Below, piece after piece: positions 45,301-51,835 of a DNA stretch of 51,835 nt; the first letter of the stretch is position 1, and each line of letters begins with the position of its first letter. The notes below the pieces were generated by a model, which worked only from the letters and a program-made list of their open reading frames with translations, did not search any database and had not been told where the DNA came from. A program made the translations under genes and the position numbers. The DNA comes from Chitinophagales bacterium (GTDB lineage Bacteria > Bacteroidota > Bacteroidia > Chitinophagales > Saprospiraceae), in contig JAKSDI010000242.1 in NCBI GenBank assembly GCA_022360175.1, forward strand, positions 1-51,835. The letters are read 5' to 3'.

Positions 45301-48300
45301 TGTGCAGTAGATTTCAATAGTTATTCCGTCTATTTCACCCTAGCTCCCGGAGCTACCTTAATGACTAACCCAGTAGTGGGGACAATAGGCAGTAATGTGA
45401 TTACGGGTATTCCAGCCGGTACGAATATTACCTTAATCGCCACGAGTGTAGGCTGTAATTTGACAGATGATATACTAGTGACAGCCCCTGATTGTTGTCC
45501 GGATGCTCCAATAGCGAGTATAGGCGAAGTAAGCTGTGTAAATGGAAGTACCTATGAGTATAGCTTTACAATATCCCCCGGAGCTACCGCAGAAAGTGCC
45601 AACGGCACAATTAATGGCAACACCGTGACAGTCGCGGTAGGCACAGATGATGTCTTAACAGTATACAATCAGGTAAATTGTGATGAGGTAACTTTGAGTG
45701 TAACAAGCCCTGCGAACTGTAACATCATGTGTGAGCAGCCCGATTTGGCACTAGGTAATAGCATATGTAATGGCGCAACTTACTCGGTAGCCTTTACAGA
45801 GACGACTGGCGCTACGCTTACAACGGGGCCCGGTAGTTATACCATTACAGGCAATGTGGTTAGTGGGATTCCAGTCGGTACAGACCTCCTGCTTACCGCG
45901 ACCAATCCAAATGATGGCGCTTGTGCAATCACCCTGACGGCAGCGAGCCCGGATGATTGTGGCGACCCATGTCCTGATGAATTGATCTCCGTGAGTGCTT
46001 TAGGCGAATGTGCAGTAGATGGCAATAGTTACTCTGTCTATTTCATCCTAGCTCCCGGCGCTACCTTAACAACAATCCCATTAGTAGGGACAATAGGTAG
46101 TAATGTGATTACGGGCATTCCGGCAGGTACAAATATTAGCTTGATAGCGACGAGTGCCAACTGTAATTTGACAGATGATATACTAGTGACAGCCCCTGAT
46201 TGTTGTCCAGATGCTCCGATAGCGAGTATAGGCGAAGTAAATTGTGTAAATGGAAGTACTTATGAGTATAGCTTTACAATATCTCCCGGAGCTATAGCAG
46301 AGAGCGCAAATGGTACGATCAATGGCAATATAGTAACCGTGACATTTGGCATGAACGATATATTAACAGTGTACAATCAGGTAAATTGTGAAGTAGTGAC
46401 CTTGAGTGTAACAAGCCCTGTGAGCTGTAATATCATGTGTGAGCAGCCTGATTTGACGCTAGGTAATAGCATATGTAATGGTTCGACTTATTCGGTAGCC
46501 TTTACGGAAACAACTGGTGCTACGATCACAACGGGCCCAGGTAGTTATACAATTACAGGTAATGTAGTCAGTAATATACCAATAGGCACGAACCTATTGC
46601 TTACTGCGACCAATCCAAATGATGGCGCGTGTGCAATCACGCTGACAGCAGTAAGCCCGGATGATTGTGGCGATCCTTGCCCAGATGAGTTGATATCGGT
46701 GAGTGCTTTAGGCGAATGTGCAGTAGATGGCAATAGTTATTCTGTCTATTTCACCCTAGCCCCTGGAGCTACTTTAACAACGATCCCATTGGTAGGGACA
46801 ATAGGCAGTAATGTGATTACCGGCATTCCGGCAGGCACAAATATTACTTTAATAGCGACGAGTGCGAGCTGTAATTTGACAGATGATATACTAGTGACAG
46901 CCCCTGATTGTTGTCCGGATGCCCCGATAGCAAGTATAGGGGAGGTAAGCTGTGTAAATGGAAGTACCTATGAGTATAGCTTTACAATATCCCCAGGTGC
47001 TACAGCAGAGAGTGCGAACGGTACGATCAATGGTAATATCGTAACTGTGACATTTGGCATGAACGATATATTAACAGTGTACAATCAGGTAAATTGTGAA
47101 GTAGTGACCCTGAGTGTAACAAGTCCTGTGAGCTGTAACATTATGTGTGAGCAGCCCGATTTGACACTGGGTAATAGCATATGCAATGGCGCGACATATT
47201 CGGTAGCCTTTACGGAAACGACTGGTGCTACAATTACGACAGGCCCCGGTAGTTATACAATTACCGGCAATGTAGTCAGTAATATACCAATAGGAACCAA
47301 CCTGTTGCTTACCGCGACCAATCCAAATGATGGCGCTTGTGCAGTCACACTGACGGCAGTAAGCCCAGATGATTGTGGTGATCCTTGCCCGGATGAGTTA
47401 ATATCCGTGAGTGCTTTAGGTGAATGTGCAGTAGATTTCAATAGTTATTCTGTCTACTTTACCCTAGCTCCCGGAGCTACTTTAACAACAATCCCATTAG
47501 TAGGGACAATAGGCAGTAATGTGATTACAGGTATTCCAGCCGGTACGAATATTACTTTGATAGCTACGAGTACGAGCTGTAATCTGACAGATGATATACT
47601 AGTGACAGCCCCTGATTGTTGTCCGGATGCTCCAATAGCGAGTATAGGCGAAGTAAATTGTGTAAATGGAAGTACTTATGAGTATAGTTTTACAATATCT
47701 CCTGGTGCTACCGCAGAAAGTGCAAATGGAACGATCAATGGCAATACCGTAACAGTATCCGTAGGCACAGACGATGTATTAACAGTATACAATCAGGTAA
47801 ATTGTGAAGTAGTGACTTTGAGTGTGACAAGCCCTGTGAGCTGTAACATTATGTGTGAGCAGCCTGATTTGACGCTAGGTAATAGCATATGTAATGGCGC
47901 AACTTATTCAGTAGCCTTTACGGAAACGACTGGCGCTACGATTACGACTGGGCCAGGTAGTTATACGATAATAGGTAATGTGGTTAGTAATATACCAATC
48001 GGCACAAACCTGCTGCTGACAGCAACGAATCCAAATGATGGCGCATGTGCAGTTACTGTATCGGCAGCGAGTCCTGATGATTGCGGTGACCCATGCCCTG
48101 ATGAATTGATATCGGTTAGTGCTTTAGGTGAATGTGCAGTAGATTTCAATAGCTACTCTGTCTATTTCACCTTAGCTCCCGGCGCTACTTTAACAACGAT
48201 CCCATTAGTAGGGGCAATAGGTAGTAATGTAATTACCGGTATTCCAGCCGGTACAAATATTACCTTGATAGCGACAAGTGCAAGCTGTAATTTGACAGAT

Positions 48301-50493
48301 GATATAATGGTCATAGCACCAAATTGTGCTTGCCCGGGAGTTAATCCACCAAGTGGTAATGATGTGTCTTACTGTGTTGGAGATCCAGTACCAGGTATTT
48401 CAGTAACAGTACCAGGTGGTCAAACTGTAGATTGGTATGATGCTCCAAGTGGAGGTAATTTGTTGGCATCTTCTACCACTACTTACAACCCTGGTGTAGC
48501 AGGTACTTATTATGCAGAAGCAGTAGAAATATCGTCGGGATGTACAAGTACAACTCGGACACCAATTAGTATTACCGCAATAGATTGTTCAACGGTTGCC
48601 ATCAATGATATCAACCAGACACCTGTAAATGTACCAGTAAGTGGTGACGTATCGACTAATGATTACGACCCTCAAGGAGACAATCAAACAATAACCAGTG
48701 CCCTGGCAGATACGGATGGTGATGGACTAGTGGATGATAACCTTCCACTTGGTGTAATTACAACTATTTATGGCACTGATGATGATGGTAACCTTGTTAT
48801 AGCAGGTACAATCAACTTGAGCAATAATGGTACTTATCTCTTCACCCCTGCTACTGATTTCAGTGGTGATGTACCCTTCGAATATACAGTAACAGATGAT
48901 AATAGTATAAGCACATCTACAGATGATGCTACGGTAGCGATTGAAGTTATTCCATCTTCTGATCCAACCAATAACGAGCCACCTGTTGCTAATGATGATA
49001 CCCAAACTACAGAACAAGGCATTCCGGTGAATGGCAATGTAATGGATAATGATAGTGATCCAGATGGTGATCCTATTTCAGTGACCAGTGCATTAGCTGA
49101 TACTGATGGAGATGGACAAGTAGATGATGTACTTCTCCTGTCGACATCAACACCGATCTATGGTGAAGATGAAAATGGCAATACTGTACTAGCGGGTACA
49201 ATAGTATTGAATGGCACAGGTACTTACATTTTTACCCCTGAGCCTACCTATCTCGGAAAAGTACCTGTAGACTATACAATCAGTGATCCTGGTGGCTTGA
49301 TGGATAGTGCGATATTGACGATCCTGATCCAGAAGGATAATGGTAATGCAACCTACGCCAACGATGATGCCAATGTAGGGCCAAAGGACGTAATCCAGAC
49401 TGGTAATGTTTTGGACAACGATAATGACCCAGAAGGAGATATGCAGATGGTCAATCTAGTTGTTGACCTTGCAAGTAATACACTTGTAGTAGATGGTATA
49501 ACAGTAAATACACTACCTAGTGGAGGTACACTCGTGATTGATACGGATGGTTCGTACACTTACACTCCAGCAACTGATTTTGTAGGTACAGAGATCGTAC
49601 GATACACCGTTGAAGATGATGGAATCCCTGTAGCAACGGATGTAGCAACCTTATACTTAACTACATTGCCTGTAAATGTGCCTTTTGTGAAATTGAATGC
49701 AAAGGCGATGTTGCAGGGGGCGCTCTTGGATACTCCAGATGGATTGATGAGAGATGACCTCAGAGAAGATAATATTATACCTGTTGAAGAGCCTTATACC
49801 GGTCTTGGATTCACTCATGTAAACGGTGGTGGTGGAGAAATGGTGGCTGCTCATGTAACCGTATTTGCAGATAATGGTAACAATTCGATCGTAGACTGGG
49901 TACTAGTTGAGCTGAGAGATGCTGCGGACCCCACAGCGATAGTAGCTACGCGAGCAGCTTTGATACAACGCGATGGCGATATCGTTGACATTGACGGGAC
50001 CAGTGCATTGTGTTTCACCCAGTCTGCCCCAGCCAGTTATTATGTCGCAGTCCGCCATCGTAACCACAACGGCATTATGACTGCCAACCCGATTGCACTT
50101 GATGATTCGGGAGTATTAGTGGATTTCATAGACAGTAACTTGGATTTATTTGATACCGCTCCTGTACATGATGGTAATGAAAGAGTGCTAATTAGCGGAA
50201 AGCTTGCGCTTTGGGCTGGTAACACGAATACGGATAATAAGATTGTTTTTGCTGGACAGGATAACGATAAGGATCCAATCTTTAATGAGATTGATCAGGC
50301 ACCAGGTAATATATTCAACCTACAGACATACATTTATCCAGGATACTTCCCTGGTGATGTGAATATGGATGGTCGAAGTATTTTCGCTGGACAAGAAAAT
50401 GATGTTGATCCAATATTTAATAATGTAGATGGCTATCCTGCCAACATCTTCAAACTACAGACTTACGTGATACCAGAGCAATTAGCTGAATAA
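39301..50493 (+). CDS. Giant 3730-residue repeat surface protein
   Basis: The start is at 39301, overlapping the previous stop by one base; ATG 39319 is an alternative. The N-terminus has about 90 basic residues before a membrane helix (about 92-112). Next come an alpha/beta domain with GGNFFAQCAGVRGF (about 165-505), a tandem-95-like Ig domain (508-597), and an SdrD_B-like domain split by a DNRLRE-like jelly roll (about 603-890). Twelve related repeats of about 70-90 residues follow (about 903-1828, pattern DAG.NGTLTICEGE), then five repeats of exactly 236 residues with 12 Cys each (1829-3008). The C-terminal part has an Ig-like T9SS-associated domain (3009-3097), three tandem-95-like domains (about 3101-3455), a conserved Bacteroidota surface module and two Ca-binding dockerin-like repeats (FAGQDNDKDPIFNEID, then GDVNMDGRSIFAGQEND). 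It is probably an adhesin or matrix protein. Confidence 0.85.
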   Translation: MKCRGNMKHDLQKNKFEASKLHQQHNPQKGAHLPDEKNNVQKQIDNLLKYTSYTMKRLQHPPARYYLGKRLFSKIQALANRLGIKFLKKRLIPGTAFFSFLIPVLFLLLGWSGQNDNNKPDPEIVETESERVVRYFGQAHPQLSKEPVDWNLDLQPSQAGAMTTNETLPAGTLIIAMDGALQDNSENRVRQAYGLAIHLLHADIPLKWIIDPNKTNRTAIDFSASARQAYPSVGSFANRNFRTGPIAIFPGFEAQAQSVINSFGNSIRVYELQNATTVPVHSDLTHKPFVFVEEDQNPDIHTGILSAAGLTEDANGAVGGITGHYQEGDLTTINVNSCVTIITVPHNDNISTAQVNAVKDFTRNGGNFFAQCAGVRGFQGLANASVRVFTNAGFVDEPGLGTFLYDNPQEPSAQFEGTIEDEGGSLEDFAFNTDPPGGTRIVHDSDNDFKAYAGRIDGFNSATGGYVHYLGGHNHDGDIDADRFYLNAVLRSATRPSGCGLTIATVNAVDDAGVVDCGTGFIDIDVLNNDMDLTNNPPLTIQNLNNTTPGLGTFTVVSGQVRFTPNYSGAWSGPAIATYEACNNNNLCDQATITVSSSAGDDIVIGGTVFEDLNSDGNLDGGEPGDGGVNVFLYEDNSPMNGMPDGPAIQTATTDGSGEYSFNVNNLVFSQNFMYNQRTGASSNDAVEEVGGKGDGDVSITDDEVPIGSADALTGLRFTGLNIPANSTINSAFMYFDIGDQGKGDSGTGGAVTIEAQNSSNPPAFTTADNNISNRTTTASSVNWTIGAWNDNTSNNISANIATLVQEVVDNNSGCNDLAVIITNTDVDGYPAIAHDDIPSQAPRLVVDYDAPGGGPYHFIVEVDQSDLPASSSLTTPGSYSLTASSEGTLFCDTDFGYEFICPDPPDAGSDGAITICEGSVTPVNLFDIISGEDPGGTWTESTSSGVTIGAGTAIDFSNVSPGTYTFTYTVSAANCPTDMSTATITVENALDPGTNGTIDICEGETVTTTELFNALGGSPDAGGTWSPAPAGGGTYTYTHAATANCPAASSQVVVTEQSAPNAGTNGTLTICEGETVTTAELFSSLGGSPDAGGSWSPALAGAGTYTYTVNGAPNCPNATAQVVVSEQAAPDAGANGTLTICEGETVTTAELFSSLGGSPDAGGTWSPALAGAGTYTYTVSGAPNCPNATAQVVVSEQPAPDAGINGALMICEGETVTTAELFSSLGGSPDLGGSWSPALAGAGTYTYTVSGAPDCPNATAQVVVTEQPAPDAGTNGTLTICEGETVTTAELFSSLGGSPDVGGSWSPALAGAGTYTYTVSGAPNCPNATAQVVVSEEPALDPGANGTLTICEGEISPVNLFSIITGEDAGGSWTETSMSSSGVTISLGTAIDFSAVIPGTYEYTYTHAATANCPAVSSTATITVTDQLEAGADNSTEFCEGGGANTNLTALLSGADAGGTWMQTGGTTILIIANPSDVDFSNAIPDTYTFTYTHVANGACPQDQAVITVTVTDQLEAGADNSDELCEGSGANFNLAGLLSGADAGGVWMQTSGASFINLANPSDVDFSSAIPSTYVFTYTHLASGSCLQDQSTITVVVTPQLEAGSNNNDALCEGEGANYNLNSLLIGADAGGIWMQTGGASFINLGNPSNVDFSSATPSIYTFTYTHPVNGSCVQDQASFTITIEDRLEAGTNGTLNICTGETVTEAALFASLGGSPDPGGVWTPALAGAGTYTYTHTATANCPASSAQVVVSETPGLDAGTNGTLTICQGETVTEMQLFNALGGTPDAGGIWTPALAGAGTYTYTHPAVGVCPESSAQVVVTEEVCCPDAPIASIGEVSCVNGSTYEYSFTISPGATAESANGTINGNTVTVAVGTDDVLTVYNQVNCDEVTLSVTSPANCNIMCEQPDLTLGNSICNGATYSVAFTETTGATLTTAPGSYTITGNVVSGIPVGTGLLLTATNPNDGACAITVSAASPDDCGDPCPDELISVSALGECAVDFNSYSVYFTLAPGATLMTNPVVGTIGSNVITGIPAGTNITLIATSVGCNLTDDILVTAPDCCPDAPIASIGEVSCVNGSTYEYSFTISPGATAESANGTINGNTVTVAVGTDDVLTVYNQVNCDEVTLSVTSPANCNIMCEQPDLALGNSICNGATYSVAFTETTGATLTTGPGSYTITGNVVSGIPVGTDLLLTATNPNDGACAITLTAASPDDCGDPCPDELISVSALGECAVDGNSYSVYFILAPGATLTTIPLVGTIGSNVITGIPAGTNISLIATSANCNLTDDILVTAPDCCPDAPIASIGEVNCVNGSTYEYSFTISPGAIAESANGTINGNIVTVTFGMNDILTVYNQVNCEVVTLSVTSPVSCNIMCEQPDLTLGNSICNGSTYSVAFTETTGATITTGPGSYTITGNVVSNIPIGTNLLLTATNPNDGACAITLTAVSPDDCGDPCPDELISVSALGECAVDGNSYSVYFTLAPGATLTTIPLVGTIGSNVITGIPAGTNITLIATSASCNLTDDILVTAPDCCPDAPIASIGEVSCVNGSTYEYSFTISPGATAESANGTINGNIVTVTFGMNDILTVYNQVNCEVVTLSVTSPVSCNIMCEQPDLTLGNSICNGATYSVAFTETTGATITTGPGSYTITGNVVSNIPIGTNLLLTATNPNDGACAVTLTAVSPDDCGDPCPDELISVSALGECAVDFNSYSVYFTLAPGATLTTIPLVGTIGSNVITGIPAGTNITLIATSTSCNLTDDILVTAPDCCPDAPIASIGEVNCVNGSTYEYSFTISPGATAESANGTINGNTVTVSVGTDDVLTVYNQVNCEVVTLSVTSPVSCNIMCEQPDLTLGNSICNGATYSVAFTETTGATITTGPGSYTIIGNVVSNIPIGTNLLLTATNPNDGACAVTVSAASPDDCGDPCPDELISVSALGECAVDFNSYSVYFTLAPGATLTTIPLVGAIGSNVITGIPAGTNITLIATSASCNLTDDIMVIAPNCACPGVNPPSGNDVSYCVGDPVPGISVTVPGGQTVDWYDAPSGGNLLASSTTTYNPGVAGTYYAEAVEISSGCTSTTRTPISITAIDCSTVAINDINQTPVNVPVSGDVSTNDYDPQGDNQTITSALADTDGDGLVDDNLPLGVITTIYGTDDDGNLVIAGTINLSNNGTYLFTPATDFSGDVPFEYTVTDDNSISTSTDDATVAIEVIPSSDPTNNEPPVANDDTQTTEQGIPVNGNVMDNDSDPDGDPISVTSALADTDGDGQVDDVLLLSTSTPIYGEDENGNTVLAGTIVLNGTGTYIFTPEPTYLGKVPVDYTISDPGGLMDSAILTILIQKDNGNATYANDDANVGPKDVIQTGNVLDNDNDPEGDMQMVNLVVDLASNTLVVDGITVNTLPSGGTLVIDTDGSYTYTPATDFVGTEIVRYTVEDDGIPVATDVATLYLTTLPVNVPFVKLNAKAMLQGALLDTPDGLMRDDLREDNIIPVEEPYTGLGFTHVNGGGGEMVAAHVTVFADNGNNSIVDWVLVELRDAADPTAIVATRAALIQRDGDIVDIDGTSALCFTQSAPASYYVAVRHRNHNGIMTANPIALDDSGVLVDFIDSNLDLFDTAPVHDGNERVLISGKLALWAGNTNTDNKIVFAGQDNDKDPIFNEIDQAPGNIFNLQTYIYPGYFPGDVNMDGRSIFAGQENDVDPIFNNVDGYPANIFKLQTYVIPEQLAE
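42479..43318 (+). repeat. Four 210-bp tandem repeats inside the giant gene
   Basis: Starts at 42479, 42689, 42899 and 43109, each encoding 70 residues (AP(D/N)AG.NG.L.ICEGETVTTAELFSSLGGSPD ...). These are the most alike of twelve related modules spanning about 42008-44784. Confidence 0.85.
44785..48324 (+). repeat. Five exact-length 708-bp tandem repeats inside the giant gene
   Basis: Units start at 44785, 45493, 46201, 46909 and 47617, each 708 bp (236 codons) with no indels, beginning Cys-Cys-Pro-Asp (PIASIGEV). Each unit has about 12 Cys. Units 3 and 4 share variants (TFGMNDIL), units 1 and 2 share others (VGTDDVL), and unit 5 is a mosaic. Confidence 0.95.
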
Positions 50494-50716
50494 TATAATA
50501 GGTCACAATTTGGGTTGTCGAGGAGGTCAGTAAGAGGCCTCCTTACAACAGCTTGACTTCAAACTGAGAACACTTACATGGAGAATCCCTCCTTGTAAAT
50601 GACCATCACGCACCAGTAAATATTGAGTAAAATGATAGCTAAAGTGCTATCCATTTACATGAAATCATATTCCATAAAATAATTTGCTTGACTGATTTTA
50701 AAAAATACTAATAACA

Positions 50717-51835
50717 ATGAGGATGAAGAATTGTTACCGGACGCTTAGCGTACTTTTAGTCTGGCTCACGCTGGGGCTTTCGGCCTCATGGGCTCAAGAC
50801 GAGGTGACTTATGGGTTCATACAAGACCCTAGTGACCCACTCATGATCACAGCAGTGGCATATCCTAACTATAGTTCTACTAATGTTACAATTTCCACAG
50901 CCGTTTTCTCTTTCCTGTTGCCGGAAGGAACAGTTACAAACCCGGCTATCCCAACGGTACCTGCTGCGGGTGCTTTTAATAACATCACAGGTATTTGGGC
51001 AGCACAATTGGTTACTCCAGCCGTTTATGGCACTGTAGGTAACCCTGCTGATTTAATGGGTAATGATGTTTATCAGGTGGTTCTACAAAACTCACCAAGT
51101 TTTACTGCTTTTAACCCAATAGTGGCAGGTACACCGATTGAACTATTTTCATTCATACTGCCCAATGATTGTATGAATGGCAACGTGGAGGTATTGACAA
51201 ATGATAGCCCTATACAAATGTCTATTCTTACCAATCTGGGGGCCAACTTCAACAACCAGATGTCTATGAGTATCAATGATGCTCCTGCCACTGACATCTA
51301 TGTGGGTAATGACCCTACTACTTTTTCTTTGCCTTGCATGTTGAATGATACTCCTACAGCTGTAGATGATGTTGCAACAACCGATGAAAATACCCCTGTA
51401 AATATAGATGTACTCGTTAATGATGATTTTGGAAATAATGGTCCTAACATGGGAGCCATTGTTATTACTGTAGTTCCGCCTAATGGTACGGCAACTGTAA
51501 ATAATAACGGCACACCAAACGACCCAACAGATGATACAGTAGATTATACCCCCGATCCAGGTTTTGCCGGGACAGATGTATTTACCTACCAGATATGTGA
51601 TAGTGATGGTGATTGTGATGATGCGGATGTAACAGTGACGGTATTGGATGCTGTAATAGGTATCGCTAAAGCCGCTTCCGTACCAGTAAATAATGGAGAT
51701 GGTACCTTCACAACGATTATTACGCTGAATGTAGAAAACTTTGGCCAGGTAGATTTAGGAGATATTCAGGTAACAGATGATTTGAGTGCATTTGGAACTC
51801 ATGTAACCCTGGCAAATCTGAATGCAGCAGATGAA
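50717..51835 (+). CDS. Exported repeat protein (partial, runs off the window)
   Basis: An open frame of 373 codons to the window edge, with no stop. A signal peptide (MRMKNCYRTLSVLLVWLTLG ... ASWAQ) is followed by a beta-rich cohesin-like or unknown domain (about 30-210, VTNPAIPTVPAAGAF and FSFILPNDCMNGNVEV). A tandem-95/cadherin-like domain comes next (about 215-315, AVDDVATTDENTPVNIDVL, DYTPDPGFAGTDVFTYQICD), then the start of a DUF11-like module (about 318 on, IGIAKAASVPVNNGDG). It lies 223 bp after the giant gene in the same direction and may be a further surface protein of the same locus. Met1 at 50717 or Met3 at 50723 could start translation. Confidence 0.85.
   Translation, partial: MRMKNCYRTLSVLLVWLTLGLSASWAQDEVTYGFIQDPSDPLMITAVAYPNYSSTNVTISTAVFSFLLPEGTVTNPAIPTVPAAGAFNNITGIWAAQLVTPAVYGTVGNPADLMGNDVYQVVLQNSPSFTAFNPIVAGTPIELFSFILPNDCMNGNVEVLTNDSPIQMSILTNLGANFNNQMSMSINDAPATDIYVGNDPTTFSLPCMLNDTPTAVDDVATTDENTPVNIDVLVNDDFGNNGPNMGAIVITVVPPNGTATVNNNGTPNDPTDDTVDYTPDPGFAGTDVFTYQICDSDGDCDDADVTVTVLDAVIGIAKAASVPVNNGDGTFTTIITLNVENFGQVDLGDIQVTDDLSAFGTHVTLANLNAADE

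Noticed and set aside
45129-48149. Five minus-strand 62-codon open frames spaced 708 bp apart
   Set aside because: They lie antisense within the 708-bp repeats of the giant gene and simply mirror the repeat. The plus-strand frame is continuous and protein-like.
50521-50543. Terminator after the giant gene
   Set aside because: The aggagg/cctcct stem is only 6 bp and has no T-run.

Overview
The window looks like chromosomal DNA of a marine-type Bacteroidota, possibly Saprospiria or Cytophagia. The support is: type IX secretion (T9SS) C-terminal sorting domains on several exported proteins; PKD, SdrD_B-like and tandem-95-like adhesin modules; a TonB-dependent receptor with a carboxypeptidase-like N-terminal domain; a LytTR response regulator; AraC/VOC and Crp/Fnr proteins of Bacteroidota type; almost no Shine-Dalgarno sites; and promoters that look like the TAnnTTTG type. 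No rRNA, tRNA, CRISPR array, phage or complete insertion sequence was seen.

Layout. 1-11 kb: exported enzymes and small regulators (metallophosphatase, beta-propeller protein, VOC lipoprotein with AraC regulator, M23 peptidase, HExxH peptidase, beta-lactamase-fold hydrolase). 11-16 kb: an EAD11-like/TM/SPOR-like protein, then a redox group (FAD monooxygenase, flavodoxin-fold oxidoreductase, small membrane protein) under a Crp/Fnr regulator. Two of these genes carry a near-identical leader with a perfect FNR-type box. 16-24.4 kb: secreted S8 peptidase, TPR protein, outer-membrane barrel and TonB receptor, separated by hairpin-rich spacers. 24.4-29.9 kb: a seven-gene minus-strand operon with a cbb3-like oxidase, a CcoO-cytochrome c fusion and a RIC/ScdA iron-sulfur repair protein, behind two identical 20-bp operator-like palindromes. 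29.9-33.3 kb: LytTR regulator, TPR sensor kinase, and a relic of a second kinase.

33.9-51.8 kb is the most unusual part. A 502-residue helical-repeat cytoplasmic protein is followed by a 36-codon ORF, a long structured untranslated stretch and a strong terminator. Then come a 28-codon ORF, a Cys-rich 156-residue protein, a spermidine-synthase-like protein with a duplicated membrane domain, a 3730-residue repeat protein, and the start of another exported repeat protein. The two tiny ORFs share the motif EVIIIDTxVPA while differing at many third codon positions, so they appear to be selected as peptides. I infer an undescribed peptide system, either signalling or modified peptide, tied to a giant cell-surface protein. 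The function of the locus is inference; the peptide pair, repeats and overlaps are visible in the sequence.
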